In this document: piece by piece, positions 33,320 to 44,907 of the stretch
Layout of the letters: each line of letters begins with the position of its first letter
Numbering within the stretch: position 1 is the first letter of the stretch
The notes under the pieces: generated by a model
Database searches by the model: none
Told to the model about the DNA's origin: nothing
Seen by the model: only the letters and a program-made list of their open reading frames with translations
Made by a program: the position numbers and the translations under genes
Assembly (NCBI GenBank): GCA_902806575.1
Contig: CADCXD010000004.1
Location: forward strand, 2,604,001-2,668,000
Direction: 5' to 3'
Length of the DNA stretch: 64,000 nt
From: Jackrogersella multiformis
Taxonomy: Eukaryota > Ascomycota > Sordariomycetes > Xylariales > Hypoxylaceae

Positions 33320-34502
33320 CTAGGCCGTTTTGACCACGGTCACGAGTTCGGTGCCGAACACTTGATCCCAGAATCGGCTAGTTACGCCGAAGCCCAGCTC
33401 GTAGTCTAGGAAGTGATGCGCAAGGTGGTACTTCTTGAGGTCTTTATACCAGAGAGGGAGGTTCTGATGGTGAAGGAAGTAGTGCGTTAAATCGTAACAG
33501 ATATATCCGAAAATGCCGCCGCAGAAGACAGCCGTAGCTAGGTGCCAGTCCCAGTAGAATAGCGTATGCGCGAGTTTCCAGAAGGGGGTTGCAAGCACTA
33601 TAAAGAGAGTTGGGGGCATCACTAGACGGTACTTGTCCATCGGCAGGTAGTGGTGGACGCCATGAAGCAAGAAGTGCAGTGTAATACCAACCCTGTTATC
33701 TGGTAGATAGCTAGAGGCCAATGTCAGTTCGTGATCTATAATTAATACATGGAGGGGGGACATACTCGTCAAGGTGGAAAAGGAAGCGGTGTAGGATGTA
33801 CTCTATGAGAGTCCATAGAAACAACCCAAATGCCCAGCTGGCAGCCAGTCCCATTCGACTCTCGAACCCTTCGGAAGCTAAATAGGTGCCGTACGCAACT
33901 GGAGGTAGCCAAATAGTCGGCACCACCCACCAAGGAGTGAGACTTAGCGGCTCAAGAAAGTTTCCGAACAAAGGTGCAGAAGCACCTCCTTTGTAGTGTC
34001 TCGGCCGATGAACCTGCTCCAGATAAAATGCTTTACTGAAGCCCCCAAACCAGACTTGCATCAATAGCGGCTTGTTCAAGTCAAGGAACTTGTGCTGTTT
34101 GTAGTCCGTGCTGTAGTCCGTCTCCTTGGTCAGATCCTCCTCGCAGGACATACCCGTTCGCGGATGAACATTGGGAGTGGCCTCGCCGTTGATCCGAGAG
34201 TCTGCACCGTTCGTCTGCGCTTTACCGTTCGGAGCGAGCTTCTTGGTCCCCAGGAATCCGACGAGCGACTCCTCCAAGATCTCGTATGCGGAATCGGAAT
34301 GCTGGTGAGAGTCGACATCTTTGAGAATGTCGGTGACATCCTTCCCGGCATATCCAAGAACCAGGTCGGCGCCGCCGGGGTGGGATTCGACAAAATCGGA
34401 TACATCGTATACATTAGTGCCGATGGTAACATAACAAGACTTTGCGGTGTTATGCGCCGAGACCTCGGCTTGGGTCAAGGTCGGCAGAGTTCGGCCAGGC
34501 AT
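33320..34502 (-). CDS. SCS7: Ceramide fatty-acid 2-hydroxylase with cytochrome b5 domain
   Basis: Two exons (34502-33766 and 33710-33320) give 375 residues. The enzyme hydroxylates the alpha carbon of the very-long-chain fatty acid of ceramide in the ER. An N-terminal cytochrome b5 domain (residues about 10-85) shows heme ligand His41 in HPGGADLVLGYAGKD and a second His in the DVDSHQHSDSAY segment. The membrane-bound di-metal hydroxylase domain has the histidine boxes HRFLFHLDD (across the splice junction), HGVHHYLP, HYFLHHQ and HLAHHF. Hydrophobic stretches around WWVVPTIWLPPVAYGTYL, AASWAFGLFLWTLIEYIL, PPTLFIVLATPFWKLAHTLF and TAVFCGGIFGYICYDL are the membrane segments. Length and order match yeast Scs7. 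No retention signal was evaluated. Confidence 0.95.
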
Positions 34503-35492
34503 GGTTGCGGAAGTCTGGAGTAAGAATAGGGAGCGACAATTACTAGGAAGAGGAAGCCCTACAACCTAAAAAAAGAAAATCAGATAAAAAGTCTCAATGA
34601 ATGAAACGACTTGAATAGGGACGAAAAGGTAAAAAGTCTGTTTCCTCGGAGGGAAAAGGAGTTAAACAATGTAGGAAACGCGGATTTAATAATGCATTAA
34701 AGATGTCTAATTTTTTAAGGGGGCCAATCAATTTTTTTGCTCAAGGAAATTGAGCCTTAAGTTTTTAACTCTCAGCTACGCGATCGAAGTGCTAGACAAC
34801 CTGACAGTGGCGTTATCGCGTATCCTTATCGTATGATACCCTTGCTTACAGGTGGGTACCCACTCCGTGGGATCCGCGCCTCCCACTTACATTTCATACT
34901 AGGCCAGTAGGGGTATTGCATTTCATATGCCGTGAAATTAAATCTCAATCTTATTGTTTCCTATGTACCTACTCCCATCACTACATCATCAGCCTACCTA
35001 CATGTAGGACTTAGCACCCCGGTAGGTCAGGTATTAGGTAACCCGATGGGATGCTCCTTGTATGTAGGTATTTGATAAAGCAGGTTAGGCTAGGTACTTA
35101 GGTACGCATATGCCATGAGCTGTTCCCATTTAATACCGGGTACATACCTAAGGTACCACGATTGATAAGTTTTGTTTATCAATCGAATATTCGCTTAGTA
35201 CATATTCCCTCTCCTATCCGCCTAATACCTAGAACAATGCTCGGGTATCTTCATTTAACCTCCTGATATGCTATTCCGCGGAACCCGAAAAACGCCTGGC
35301 AATGCACCATGCAAACATGCTATTCCACCCTCAATTCTACCTAGGTGAATCTAGTGTCTATACCTAGATATGTAGCACGGCTTTTCTGATGCCATCCAAT
35401 GGCATAGTACCATTATATCCCAACTTCACATGCTGGGTTATACAAGTCCTCCTGTTCTGTTCTTGTTGTGGCCCCCTAGTCGGCCATTCCTT
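34503..35492. promoter_or_regulatory. SCS7 promoter and IMA1 3' flank
   Basis: No gene is visible. The SCS7 side has a CCAAT pentamer near 34724. Multiple repeat islands (GGTACATACCTAAGGTACC, CTAGGTACTTAGGTAC and variants) spread over about 34965-35155, one of the larger clusters in the window. Confidence 0.4.
34965..35155. repeat. CCTAGGTACC-type repeat cluster
   Basis: About eight degenerate units built from TACCTA, GGTACC and TAGGTA are scattered over 190 bases upstream of SCS7. They belong to the dispersed intergenic family. Confidence 0.7.
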
Positions 35493-37764
35493 TTATACAA
35501 ACGCATGCCACATGTGATGAATGATCGCAGCCGTAAAATGGGCGCTGCCATATGTACGACAGGGGATATCTGTCCCTGTAACCGACCAAATGTTCCAGGC
35601 GAGGATGATAGAAGCTATCACCTGCGCCAGCCCCAAATTGGCCCATGATAGAACAAATATCGACGGCGGCTTTCCTTCTCCCATCTGAGCATCGAATTGC
35701 AAATCAGCAGCGAGTCGAATGGAAACGATTAGGCCTGCAATGACCGAAGTAAGAGCGAGGCTCATGCCATACTGCTCTTCCGTACCCAAAGCTAGAATCC
35801 AGGTGTAGAGGGCACCAGCGAGTACGAGCAGCTCTACAAAACGTGTTACGCGACGGTTTGGCGCATTCGCTGTACCGCGGCTGATTTCGAAGAAAGAACC
35901 TGTGGTCGTACGTCTAGGGTTGCTAAATGCCTCATCATCCGGACTAGGGCTGATGCTGAAAGAGCTTGCAAACATGTTGGAGAGGCTGTCTCTCGGGTCA
36001 TTCTTATCTTCTGGCGCGAAGAATTTTGGTTCGGCGAACTTGATATCCGACAAACTGCCTTGACTTGATGATCCCATGTCAACAGGCCCTCTAGCAGCAT
36101 TCTGAAAGAAGTTCTCTTTCATTTCCTTTGGACTTTCTCTGATAATTGGGCGCATAGGTGGGTTGCGCGCCCTCTGTGCAGGAGTAGTCGGCGCCGGGGG
36201 GACCTTATACCAGATCGGTCCTGATTTGGGTTCTATTGGTGTATCACTGAAACGCGGATTGGTGTTCTTGACCCTATACGGGTTATACGAGCTGAATGCT
36301 CGATGCTGTGATGCGGACGGCGTCCAATCCATTTCTTCTTCGTAGTGGACAACCTTGGGCTCCGGTTTATCGATCACGATCGGATCGGACAGATTCATAG
36401 AACCAAAGGTTGTTTCAGAGGGCTGCTTCTTACGCGAACCATCGTATAGGCTACCGGGCGTTCCAGGGAAGCGCTGTTTAGATCCAACATGAGATCTTGA
36501 AGGGGACTGGGATATCTCATCTAGTATGCTTCCCAGATCATTCTGTTCTTTGCGTGATTCTGGTTTCGACCTCACGGGGGGCCTCTGCGGGTTCTTCGCC
36601 TTTGGATGTGGTCGAAAGAGAGGCGTTGTGTCTGTATGAATCGACCTTCTGGACGCGTGATATACCTAGCGTGTTGTCTTAGTACAATTCCAAGTGCAAA
36701 TGTCATATGTACTTACGTAGGTCATCAGTGCCGCTATGGCAAGCTGCGCACCTAACTGCGCTGATGTTTGCAGTCCCTTCAAGGAGCTATACTGTGCCAT
36801 TGAGAGGCCAGCATATCTGACCAGTAGTATAAGCAGTTGGTATGTGTACCAATGCTTAAATCCAAGATAATGCGCAGTAAAACCCCTGATTGTCTGCTTG
36901 AAGCGCGGGTTCCACGGCAGCGAACACATGCCCAGATTAATTGCCCACTGCATGAGTTGGTCTGCGTGAGGTAATCGACCATAGCCGAGCTGATGTATTT
37001 TCTTCAAGGGTGCGGCAATCCACGAGTCTGTTCCGCTTGAGATATACTGTCCCATGACAAGAGACCAGAGCACAGCAATATGCCATAGGAACTGAAGTGC
37101 GAAACCAAGATACCAGCTCCATTTCCCCGCGAAGTCGACAGCATCTAAAACTCCTCGTGTCTTCACTTCTTGTCGCTGTGACCGGGTACGATCCATCATT
37201 CGGCGGAGATGGTCGGTCTGCGCCGTATAGCTGGCCTCGTGTAGCTTCTTCTCCACCTTGGGCTCGCAATCTGCGCACATCTGGGGATATTGTTTCTCAA
37301 GGTTTTTCCGAAGATTCCAATATTGCTTCTCTCGGGCGACATATTCAGGACTATTATGATTTTCCGGCCACTCGAATTGTGCAAGCGATGTCGTGAGGAT
37401 ACTTTGATTCTTCAAACATGTACTGCAGAAGACTGGGTCTTCAGGGCCCATCCCGTCTGGCGATAGTGATCGCGGAGGCGCCGATGAGCGAGGAATAGCA
37501 TACTGGACTTGACTGCGCTCGATAGATGACGTCGCAGAAGGCGGATCGGTGATGTCGCCATACTACAAGCTGATTAGTTTGAAGTGCAAAGGTGATTGAA
37601 GAGTCTTCAGAAGGGCCCTGAACACTTGTCATGCTCACCTCATCTAACCAATTCGTCGCATCGCAGTTAGAACATACGAATGACTTCTGGCCTTCAAATC
37701 GTAGCTTAGATTTTCTTCCGCAATAGAAGCAACTCAGATACTTCCTCGACCGTAAGGTCGCCAT
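35493..37764 (-). CDS. ima1: Inner nuclear membrane protein Ima1 (Samp1/NET5 family)
   Basis: Three exons (37764-37639, 37562-36717, 36665-35493) give 714 residues. Ima1/Samp1 is a multi-pass inner-nuclear-membrane protein linked to centromere and nucleoskeleton attachment. The N-terminal Ima1 zinc domain shows four CxxC pairs: CFYCGRK, FVCSNCDATN, FCSTCLKN and MCADCEPK. The first membrane helix is near residues 190-212 (WYLGFALQFLWHIAVLWSLV); further helices include LGAQLAIAALMTYV near the end of exon 2 and three in the C-terminal part (FVELLVLAGALYTWILALG, LALTSVIAGLIVSIRLA, LGLAQVIASIILAWNIW). Between them lies a Ser/Pro/Lys-rich loop of about 200 residues with SPSRS and PPVRSKPESRK strings. 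The ATG at 37764 directly precedes the zinc domain. The order matches the fungal family. Confidence 0.9.
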
Positions 37765-39291
37765 GGTTATAGAGTCAGCCAAGAGAAAGCGTAAGGGAGG
37801 TTCGCATTAATGAAGAAGAGAGTAGCGTAGTTGTTGTGGCCGTAGGTACTCGGACTTTCGAGAATTAGGACGGGAAAAAGGTGATGATGGATGCTTCAAC
37901 TTTGGTAAATTATAGTGGAAAATTCCTGGTTAGATCCTACCTAAGTAAATACAGAGCTGCCTTAGCGCGTTTTTTACATAAGGTATTGATTATCGCGATA
38001 AGCCGTTAACGATAATAATGATAATCTTAGCGACGCGTTATAGCGATAAGTAGCGGATTCTACAATAAGTACGTCGTACCAATGACGCCAAAGAGCGCTA
38101 GGGACTACCTACCTAGGGGTATCCAGGGTACCAAAAATAGAATAAAGTAAACCTTGTAGCGATCTAAGGTAGTGCTAATGTGTAGTGCCAATGTAAGGTA
38201 CAGTTCTGCCGTTTACATCAACGATCCGCCCTACAACCTTAAGAAGACAAGAACCTTAAGAACCTTGAACATCATCAACCGGCATCGAGAACAAGGCATC
38301 TTAAATAAGCCACACTCGAGCGACAACTTCGAGACATTTAAAGAATCATCTAGGCAGAGGAAAAAGGGTCAGTCCAATATCTCTTTAAGAATCCACTCGG
38401 GCTATAGTGACTTTGGAAATTTGTCGCACAATCCGGGGAAGATTTGGATCTTGCATCGGGCCGAGACCCCGGCGATGCCACGTGCATTGATGTGCCTATT
38501 GTTGAATAGACCATGGTGAATAGATCATGGTGCATAAAAGGGACATCCTCAATACAGACCATCAACACACACTTGAGTTGGCCTCATCTTGTTCCCCTCG
38601 TGGAATCTCACCTTCACTGAAGTCGGACCATGGAAGCTTCATCGTGGCCTTTGTTATGTTGGTATAGAGCTACCTACTCTCACGGCAAGCTGCCTGTGGC
38701 TGGCTGTGTCTTTATAGCAAGCCCGCTCGGCCACGCCAATAATATGGACTCATAACAGTTTCTTGTGTAGGCTTAGAAAGCCTGAACGTTTTAATCGCCA
38801 AATAAGATAGAGTGTCGATATTAGTGTGCCATAAGCGCATGTTGTTTCAGGACAGCCGACGCACTTGTATTCACCCTTGGTTCATATTGTACTTTACTAC
38901 TATATCGAGTCTATCTTATATTTGTGCTGTGCTAACAAGTTATATTAGTTCTTGTGAGACCTATATGAAGAGGCTTGAGGGTTATCTTCGCCGTTGGCTG
39001 ATTTTCGGCTTATTCAAGTGAGAGCTCAACAAAGCTGGTTAAAGGGGTAACCAACCCCTTTTTAGTTATAGGACGTTCGTCGTCTTCACCAAGATCGACA
39101 ACGACCTCAAATATTGTCATAGCTATCGATTAGATCCAGCAGTGTCCGAGGCGCGGCTGGTGCTTTTCGAAGTCTGAGGTTTGCGGCTTTCATAAGTATC
39201 GAAGCTGTCTTGGACCACCTCGTCGTCGAAGAGCTGAGCTGAGCTGAGCCGCCTCCGCTATCTCAAATCTCACCAGCCGCAAAAACACAAT
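37765..39291. promoter_or_regulatory. Divergent promoter region between IMA1 and ALG14
   Basis: About 1.5 kb without a supported gene. It holds a repeat island near 38105-38130 and a perfect 8-bp hairpin followed by T residues at 39041-39065. Frames of 69-115 codons (38172-38519, 38812-39021) have no recognisable domain and are not called. Confidence 0.4.
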
Positions 39292-40495
39292 ATGACCACC
39301 CAGCCGCGTCAAAGCCGCGAGGGGCAGGAGAGCCCTCAGGATGACTGCCATAGCCACCCCACAGATTCATTTTCTATCACTCCACCTTCCACACATTCTG
39401 AAGACCTGACTCCATCACCTTCTCCATCTATCAAGGAGCCGCCTTCGCCTACTGTTGATGACTTTTCTACTCAACCCATTCCCGATTCCTCATTGAATCA
39501 AGAGCATCAACTGTGCGTCATCGAAATGGAGTCTCATCGCGACAAGCTTGAGCCGCGTGCTCTAAGCCCCGAGGTTCTTCTCCAGTTCCTTCGTGACATC
39601 GCGCATCTCGTTCTACTCGCGATCTCTTGCGGTATGATTCGACTTTGGATCGTCATCATCCTCGCCATCCTCTGGAAGTCATGGATCTGGTCTATCGGCA
39701 TGGCCGTGTTCATCCTCACCGTGAGTTATTCCCATAATGTAGCTATGTATTATACTGATGACTGGTTAGTTTCGTCATTTCCTTCTCGTGAACGCACGTG
39801 TGTCCCAGCGAAAGACAGGATCCTGGCCGAGCTTGACTCCGGGAACAACTCCCCACTACATCTTGATTGTCTGCGGATCTGGTGGTCACACGGGCGAGAT
39901 GATTCGAATGGTCGACCGTAGTATCCGACCCGAAGGCCTCTCGCATCGAAGATGGGCCATCGGCTATGGTGACCAGATGAGCTATGACAAGGTCATGGAC
40001 TTCGAGCTTCGACTCGTTCGTCGCTTCACGGCGCAGCAATCGAGCGCCGGCACGTTCGACATTGAATTCTTCCGCCGACCTCGTGCCGTGCACCAGAGCT
40101 GGCTCACGACCCCATTCACCTCGTTGGCCTGTCTCATCGAAGTCTTCAAGATCTTGACCACTGCCCCGGGCCGCCAGAGCGCGACGGAATTCCAGTTCCC
40201 CGGCGTGATCGCTACTGATGGTCCCGGATCGGCGTTCTTGTTCCTCTTGGCCGCTCACTGGCTCAAGATGTGTTTCATCGTCCCCGAGGATTACATGAAG
40301 AGCATCTTCGTCGAGAGCTGGGCGCGAGTCACCTCGCTGAGCCTCTCGGGCAAGCTGATTAAGTATCTTGTTTTGGCCGACGTTTTCATCGTCCAGTATC
40401 GCCCTCTTGCCCGACGCTACGGCGAGACTTACACGCGCAACTTCGTCGCCATGCCTAATTCCCCTCGCCCTACCCCTCGCCCGAAAACTGACTAA
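39292..40495 (+). CDS. ALG14: UDP-GlcNAc transferase subunit Alg14
   Basis: Two exons (39292-39720 and 39770-40495) give 384 residues. Alg14 anchors Alg13 to the cytosolic face of the ER, where the pair adds the second GlcNAc to dolichol-PP-GlcNAc. The N-terminal 90 residues are a Ser/Pro/Thr-rich extension absent from short yeast Alg14. A hydrophobic region follows (LVLLAISCGMIRLWIVIILAILW and SIGMAVFILT), giving one or two membrane helices. The glycosyltransferase-like Rossmann core begins with ILIVCGSGGHTGEM (about 174-187), the family signature. FFRRPRAVHQSW, FPGVIATDGPGSAF and IFVESWARVTSLSLSGKL are the other conserved blocks, the last being the ESxARxxxLSLTGKL-type motif. The C-terminus runs on to a Pro/Arg-rich tail rather than the short end usual in the family. 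Confidence 0.93.
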
Positions 40496-41508
40496 ACTTT
40501 TCGCGGACTATATAAGGTATGTGATTAAATTACCTCAACATGTCAACTATTGTTTACCGTCGCTAACGTGTCGTGAAACAGGCAAGGTCGGAGTTAGATA
40601 CGACTGCGTATGGAACATTCCCCCAGTTACGATTACACGAGTTAAGGTTCTCTTTATTCCTGGTGGGAATCATATGGGCGAAGGAAATGATGGATGATAA
40701 GTCCGAAAAAGGTTTCATTGCATTGCGTTGCCTTATGTTGCCTTACGTTGCCTTTCGATTCATTTCATTTCATTTCTAGTCGAGGCGAGATATCACATTG
40801 TTCATGGTACCGAGTCTACATTGCTTGAGAGGGGACTAGTCGCATCACATTTGCAATACGGATGAAGGGGATACCTGATGGACGAAGGAATGTTCTCTAC
40901 TGGCTGAAGTTGATGATTCATGGTTGCATTCTATGACAACGAAGACATCTGATACAGATGATCTCGATAGAACGTTTAATTAATAACGATCCATTTGACA
41001 ATAGCTTGCTCCCCGTTTTCAGTGATAACTCGTATGTTTTTTGATAGATTGTTACTAACCCCATATTGCTTCCGTCGTCCTATCGTGGTCTAATGGCATC
41101 AACATTGTGTTGCATTCAACTAGACTTTCCCGACATGGACTGTAGCCTTGTAATAAACCTCCTTGCTCCTCTAAAGAAATACCATGTCTAGATCGTGTGT
41201 TAGTTACAGACAATACTGATGTCTAACAGGGGTTACTCCCCGATATAATGGTGCTTGGCTTGGCTTTTAGTAGGATCGATGGAAGGACAATTGTGATAAC
41301 CCATGATGGACTGGTTAAATAGAGTAGAGAAAATAATACTAGCTCGCTGCTTGAATGGTGTAACCAGTAGCCTCTATTTATAGCTTCTATCTTACCGAAG
41401 CGGCCATAGTACCTCTGTAGAATTAATGATACCAGTATAATTCCCCTATTTCTATACCTCTAGCCATATTTCTACCAAGCTCTACAATGTGAAAACATCT
41501 ATAAGATA
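40496..41508. other. Convergent 3' intergenic region
   Basis: One kilobase between ALG14 and the Nudix gene without a supported gene. A GTGGTCTAATGGC string near 41085-41097 resembles the D-arm/A-box of fungal tRNA-Glu or tRNA-Asp, but no full tRNA follows. Short repeated TTGCCTTACG and ATTTCATTTC strings occur near 40725-40778. Confidence 0.35.
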
Positions 41509-42511
41509 TCAAGGAGCTCTAAAAGGCAGCCTGCGATGCAAGCGTGTATTCAGCTCGATATAATCCTTCTCGTTGCCAGAATCTATAATGCCATGTCTAA
41601 TAAAGAAGTCGATAAGCACAGCCGCCGAATCAGGCTTGAACTCTCCGTTCAAAAGTGCCTTCTGCACTTCCTCGACAGTCATGGAGTAGAACACCTCGAC
41701 CTCGTCGTCGTTTGGCTTCGGAACGACGTCGCTTGGAAGCTCGAGGTCGTGGACGTAGATGATATCCGGGATAACGAGCCCCTTCTCCCCGGGGAAGTCG
41801 GGGCCGGTCACGCATAGGTACGTCAAGACGCCTACGGAGCGCACGCGCTCACGCACCAGGGCTTCGGGCAGCGAGGCCTCTTCGTCTGCTTCGTGTATGA
41901 TGGTCTCGAGCGGGGTGTCGCCATCTTTGATCCCGCCCGCCACGGTCGAATCGAGCAGTCCAGGGCTCGTGTAGAGATGTGCCGCGCGACGGGGAATCCA
42001 GAGCTTCATCGTGCCGTCGGCTGCCTTCGTGTACGCCGTGATGTAAGCTCCTTGACTAATGATTCCGAACAACGCGGAAGCGAACCGTTCCATGTGAACT
42101 GGATACTTTGCGCTCAGGATGGAGAAGGGCTCGCTGTGCTTCCCGTCGATGATGTGAAACAAGTTCCTCTCGATGCATGTGCTGATTAGCTCGGAGAAAG
42201 CTGCATTGACTGCACTAGCTGTGTCCTGCCCCCCCGACGAATCTAGTACCGTGATACTCCGAGGTTGAGTGTGGTTGACTTGAAAATGAGAGGTCCATGG
42301 CATCTTCTGGACTGTCTCTGGAAGTAGATACCCGTGTGGTTGATCGTCATTGGGCAGAAATAGCTGGTAGTACACCTCCGCCGGTACAATATCATACGGG
42401 AAACTTGGTTTTCATTAGATATCGTTTAAAAGTCTAGGAATATTGTAATACTTACTTATCACATGATTCGAGCAATGAGAGGTATGTTCTCTCGCAACCA
42501 TCACTTGCCAT
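41509..42511 (-). CDS. Nudix hydrolase of the Tpk-associated (DUF4743-type) group
   Basis: Two exons (42511-42456 and 42403-41509) give 316 residues; the 56-nt first exon encodes MASDGCERTYLSLLESCDN up to the splice point. The Nudix box spans about residues 175-197 and reads GGIKDGDTPLETIIHEADEEASL. Relative to the textbook GX5EX7REUXEEXGU the Arg is His and the Gly near the end is not kept, as seen in this subgroup whose signature is AGGI..G..P.E...EA.EEA.L. The N-terminal domain (residues 1-120) with PWTSHFQVN resembles the extra domain found in fungal proteins annotated as thiamine-pyrophosphokinase-related. The substrate is not known from sequence; oxothiamine-type or other nucleotide-linked phosphates are possible. 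No targeting signal is evident. It is divergent from the MIT mini-protein gene. Confidence 0.87.
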
Positions 42512-42943
42512 CGTCCTAATTCTGCTTCTAGTTAAAATTCAATACTTATTAATAGTTTATGGTAGTAAGATTCCGTCTAGGAGTTGATTAGAAACAAAAG
42601 GAAGCAGGATTTTGGTTTTAATTATAGGTCAAACACCGGCTAACCTAGGTACCTAGGTAGGTATAGTGTGAGGTTATAACAGACGTCTGACATGGAGGGA
42701 TGGAGGGAAGGGGTGCCGGGGCCGCCGCATAAACGCATCGGCGCATCAATCAACGCATCAGCGCATCAGTGTAGCAGTACCATACCTAGTAGCTGCTTAA
42801 GCGAATATGCGGGTACCCGCACCCCTTGTTGTATCAGATCGTCCCATCTCTCCTCATATATCAGTGACACTCCAATAGGTTTCACTTTTAATATCTTTAC
42901 TTCAACAATAGCTTTCGACTTTACTTTGGAAGAGCTTGTTGAG
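42512..42943. promoter_or_regulatory. Divergent promoter region between the Nudix and MIT genes
   Basis: This short bidirectional region holds a repeat island at 42640-42665 (CCTAGGTACCTAGGTAGG) and a run of GCATCA-type direct repeats at about 42728-42770. The frame is open in phase with the MIT gene upstream to 42692, but that part reads as low-complexity sequence and is not included. Confidence 0.4.
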
Positions 42944-43241
42944 ATGCCTTCGTCAAAGGCAATGCTAGCTACGGCGCTGGCAAAAGCAAATACCGCCGTT
43001 CAACTCGACAATACTCAATCTTATACCTTCGCTCGGAAATACTACGAAGAATCATGCGATCTTCTAGCACAGCTCATCAACAGAGCTTCGAATGAGAAAA
43101 GCAGGGACAAACTGAACGCTATCGTAGGTTGCTCAAGTGATAGATCATATATATAGCCGCTTACTGACACGATTTCCATAGCGGCATGCCTACCTACGAC
43201 GAATAGAGCAGTTGGACGAATCCGAATCAGAAGAGTCATAG
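42944..43241 (+). CDS. Small stand-alone MIT-domain protein
   Basis: Two exons (42944-43123 and 43182-43241) give only 79 residues, too short and too split to show as one open frame. The sequence is almost entirely one MIT (microtubule interacting and transport) three-helix bundle: helix 1 MLATALAKANTAVQLDN, helix 2 YTFARKYYEESCDLLAQLIN, helix 3 KSRDKLNAIRHAYLRRIEQL, followed by an acidic Ser/Glu tail. MIT domains bind the C-terminal tails of ESCRT-III subunits. The A.....K...A...D pattern and the AY...C.LL pattern are the expected core. The GTAGGT...TAG intron is needed to supply the end of helix 3. No AAA ATPase or protease domain follows before the next gene, so this is either a free MIT adaptor or the remnant of a longer gene. 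The start ATG is the first that fits the domain. Confidence 0.78.
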
Positions 43242-43445
43242 TTTAAAAAGATACCCATTGTTAAGTTAAGGAGCATCATTCATAGCGGATTAAGGGCTGT
43301 ATTTTGGTTTGTTTTCATCTTATTTGCCGGCTCGACGAGTCTCGAAACGGACCAGACGGGGCTTCGTGGTATATATGTATGTGAGATTTGTACATTTGGT
43401 GCTATATCGAATGAACGAGATATGCTACCGAGACCGAGCTTATTG

Positions 43446-44262
43446 TTATACGTTAACGTTCTCTGGAACGGGTTCTTCAACAAGTTCGTCCAAGTCGATG
43501 CTCTCGGCTTCGGCTTCAGCTTCTTCAACCCCGAAAGTGGTGTACGCCGAGTCCCGCTCTGCTTTTACGGCAAAGATTTGCTTGCCGGCCCAGTTCTTCC
43601 AGTTCTCGTACTGTTCGTCCTCGAGTTGCATACCAACTTCCAAGTAGGACTTGCCAAAGTATGCGCCCACCATCTGGGCCTCTTCCTTAGCTATCCTCCG
43701 CTCGATTTCCTGCCGTTGTCGCAGTGTATAGAACTCTCGTCGTACTCTATCGTATGCTTGCTCTGTTGTTATGCCGGGGACGTTGTGCATCATCCATAGC
43801 TGACGTTGAACGACACTGCAAGATATGGGTTAATTCATATTTTGGCTGACTTCCCGCACGCAATTTTAAGAATACTTACGATTCTCCGCAGAGTGGCATG
43901 TCAGGTTGTAATAAGCCCTTAGACCAGTCATATCTCCGCGAGTCTTTTCCATCCATCTCAATTATCATTCTCGGCCTTGCTAGCTCCCAAGGGTGGTCTT
44001 TATAGAAGGTCCTCCGTAGCTCATCTTCTTCGTATACTATTTCTTGTGGTTGGAATAGTCTGCTTGGTTTCTTTGTTCTTGGGTTGTGTTCCTTGTGCTG
44101 AGGCGGGAATGGCCTTGTGAGGATTTCGGAGGGAGGTATTGATTCGACCACCTTGTACCATATCGGTTGCTGAACTTTGACGTCCGGGACGATTCGGTGG
44201 TTCAGCAACGTTGTTACAGTCTGGTAGACTCTACCGGGCCTTATCTGTCTTTGACCACCCAT
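43446..44262 (-). CDS. RSM25: Mitochondrial small ribosomal subunit protein mS23 (Rsm25)
   Basis: Two exons (44262-43880 and 43815-43446) give 250 residues. The protein is a component of the 37S mitoribosomal subunit. The family hallmarks are visible in order: an N-terminal RPGRVYQTVTTLLN helix, PIWYKVVESIPPSEILTR, the LFQPQEIVYEEDELRRTFYK block, HPWELARPRMIIE, RYDWSKGLLQPDMPLCGESVVQRQ (with the intron inside GESVVQRQ) and AYDRVRREFYTLR followed by a Glu-rich helix. The C-terminal acidic tail (EAEAEAESIDLDELVEEP) is longer than in yeast. There is no classical cleavable presequence, as for the yeast homologue. The gene is divergent from the PPR gene, also mitochondrial. Confidence 0.93.
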
Positions 44263-44907
44263 TGCGCATCGCTAGGGACTAATTTTCCCTGTTGTATAAA
44301 GGGGACGGCGTAAATCGAACGATTGTCGTTGTGTCGGCGCTGTGTCGGCGCTATATTGAAACTTCACGAGGGGTCAGGTTTCAATTTTCTTGTGTGAAGC
44401 TTCAATTAATTCTGAGGTTTCAAGGTTTCAAAGTTTCAAAGTCTCAAAGTCTCAAAGTTCCTTGAGAAAATCGGTTCGTACCGAATGATTAAGTGGGCCT
44501 CTGATTAGGATGATTGATTTTCCGGCACTAACACCGCTTCCAAGATCCGGTATAGATAATCATGTACCGATCGTAGGTTGAGACACCTTGAAGGTACTTA
44601 CGCTATCTACTACGTACGGATGTATGAAGTGACGTCTTATCCCGCTATTGCTAGGGTCCCCTGTAGGATCTTTTTTAATCTATTAATCTATTAATCTACC
44701 AACCCGCATTCGATTTTTCTTTACACACCTATCCTACCTACCTAGAGGTACTGCGATAATTCGATTCCCTATTCCAAATCTGCCGGCCTGTCGTTACCTA
44801 GAACACTTCGGATTAAAACGGCCTAGAAATCCTTGCCATCCTGTTAAACAAATGCCGTCAAGCCTATAGAGAAGGTGTCATGACCGGACCAATATGCGGG
44901 ACAGCTC
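44263..44907. promoter_or_regulatory. Divergent promoter region between mS23 and the PPR gene
   Basis: This 645-base region separates two genes for mitochondrial proteins. It holds a 9-10 nt tandem repeat, GTTTCAAAG-like, at about 44418-44458 and a small CCTACCTAGAGGTAC island near 44735. No gene is visible. Confidence 0.45.

Noticed and set aside
38172..39021. Frames of 69-115 codons between IMA1 and ALG14
   Set aside because: No domain, composition like the surrounding non-coding DNA, and at least one begins without ATG.
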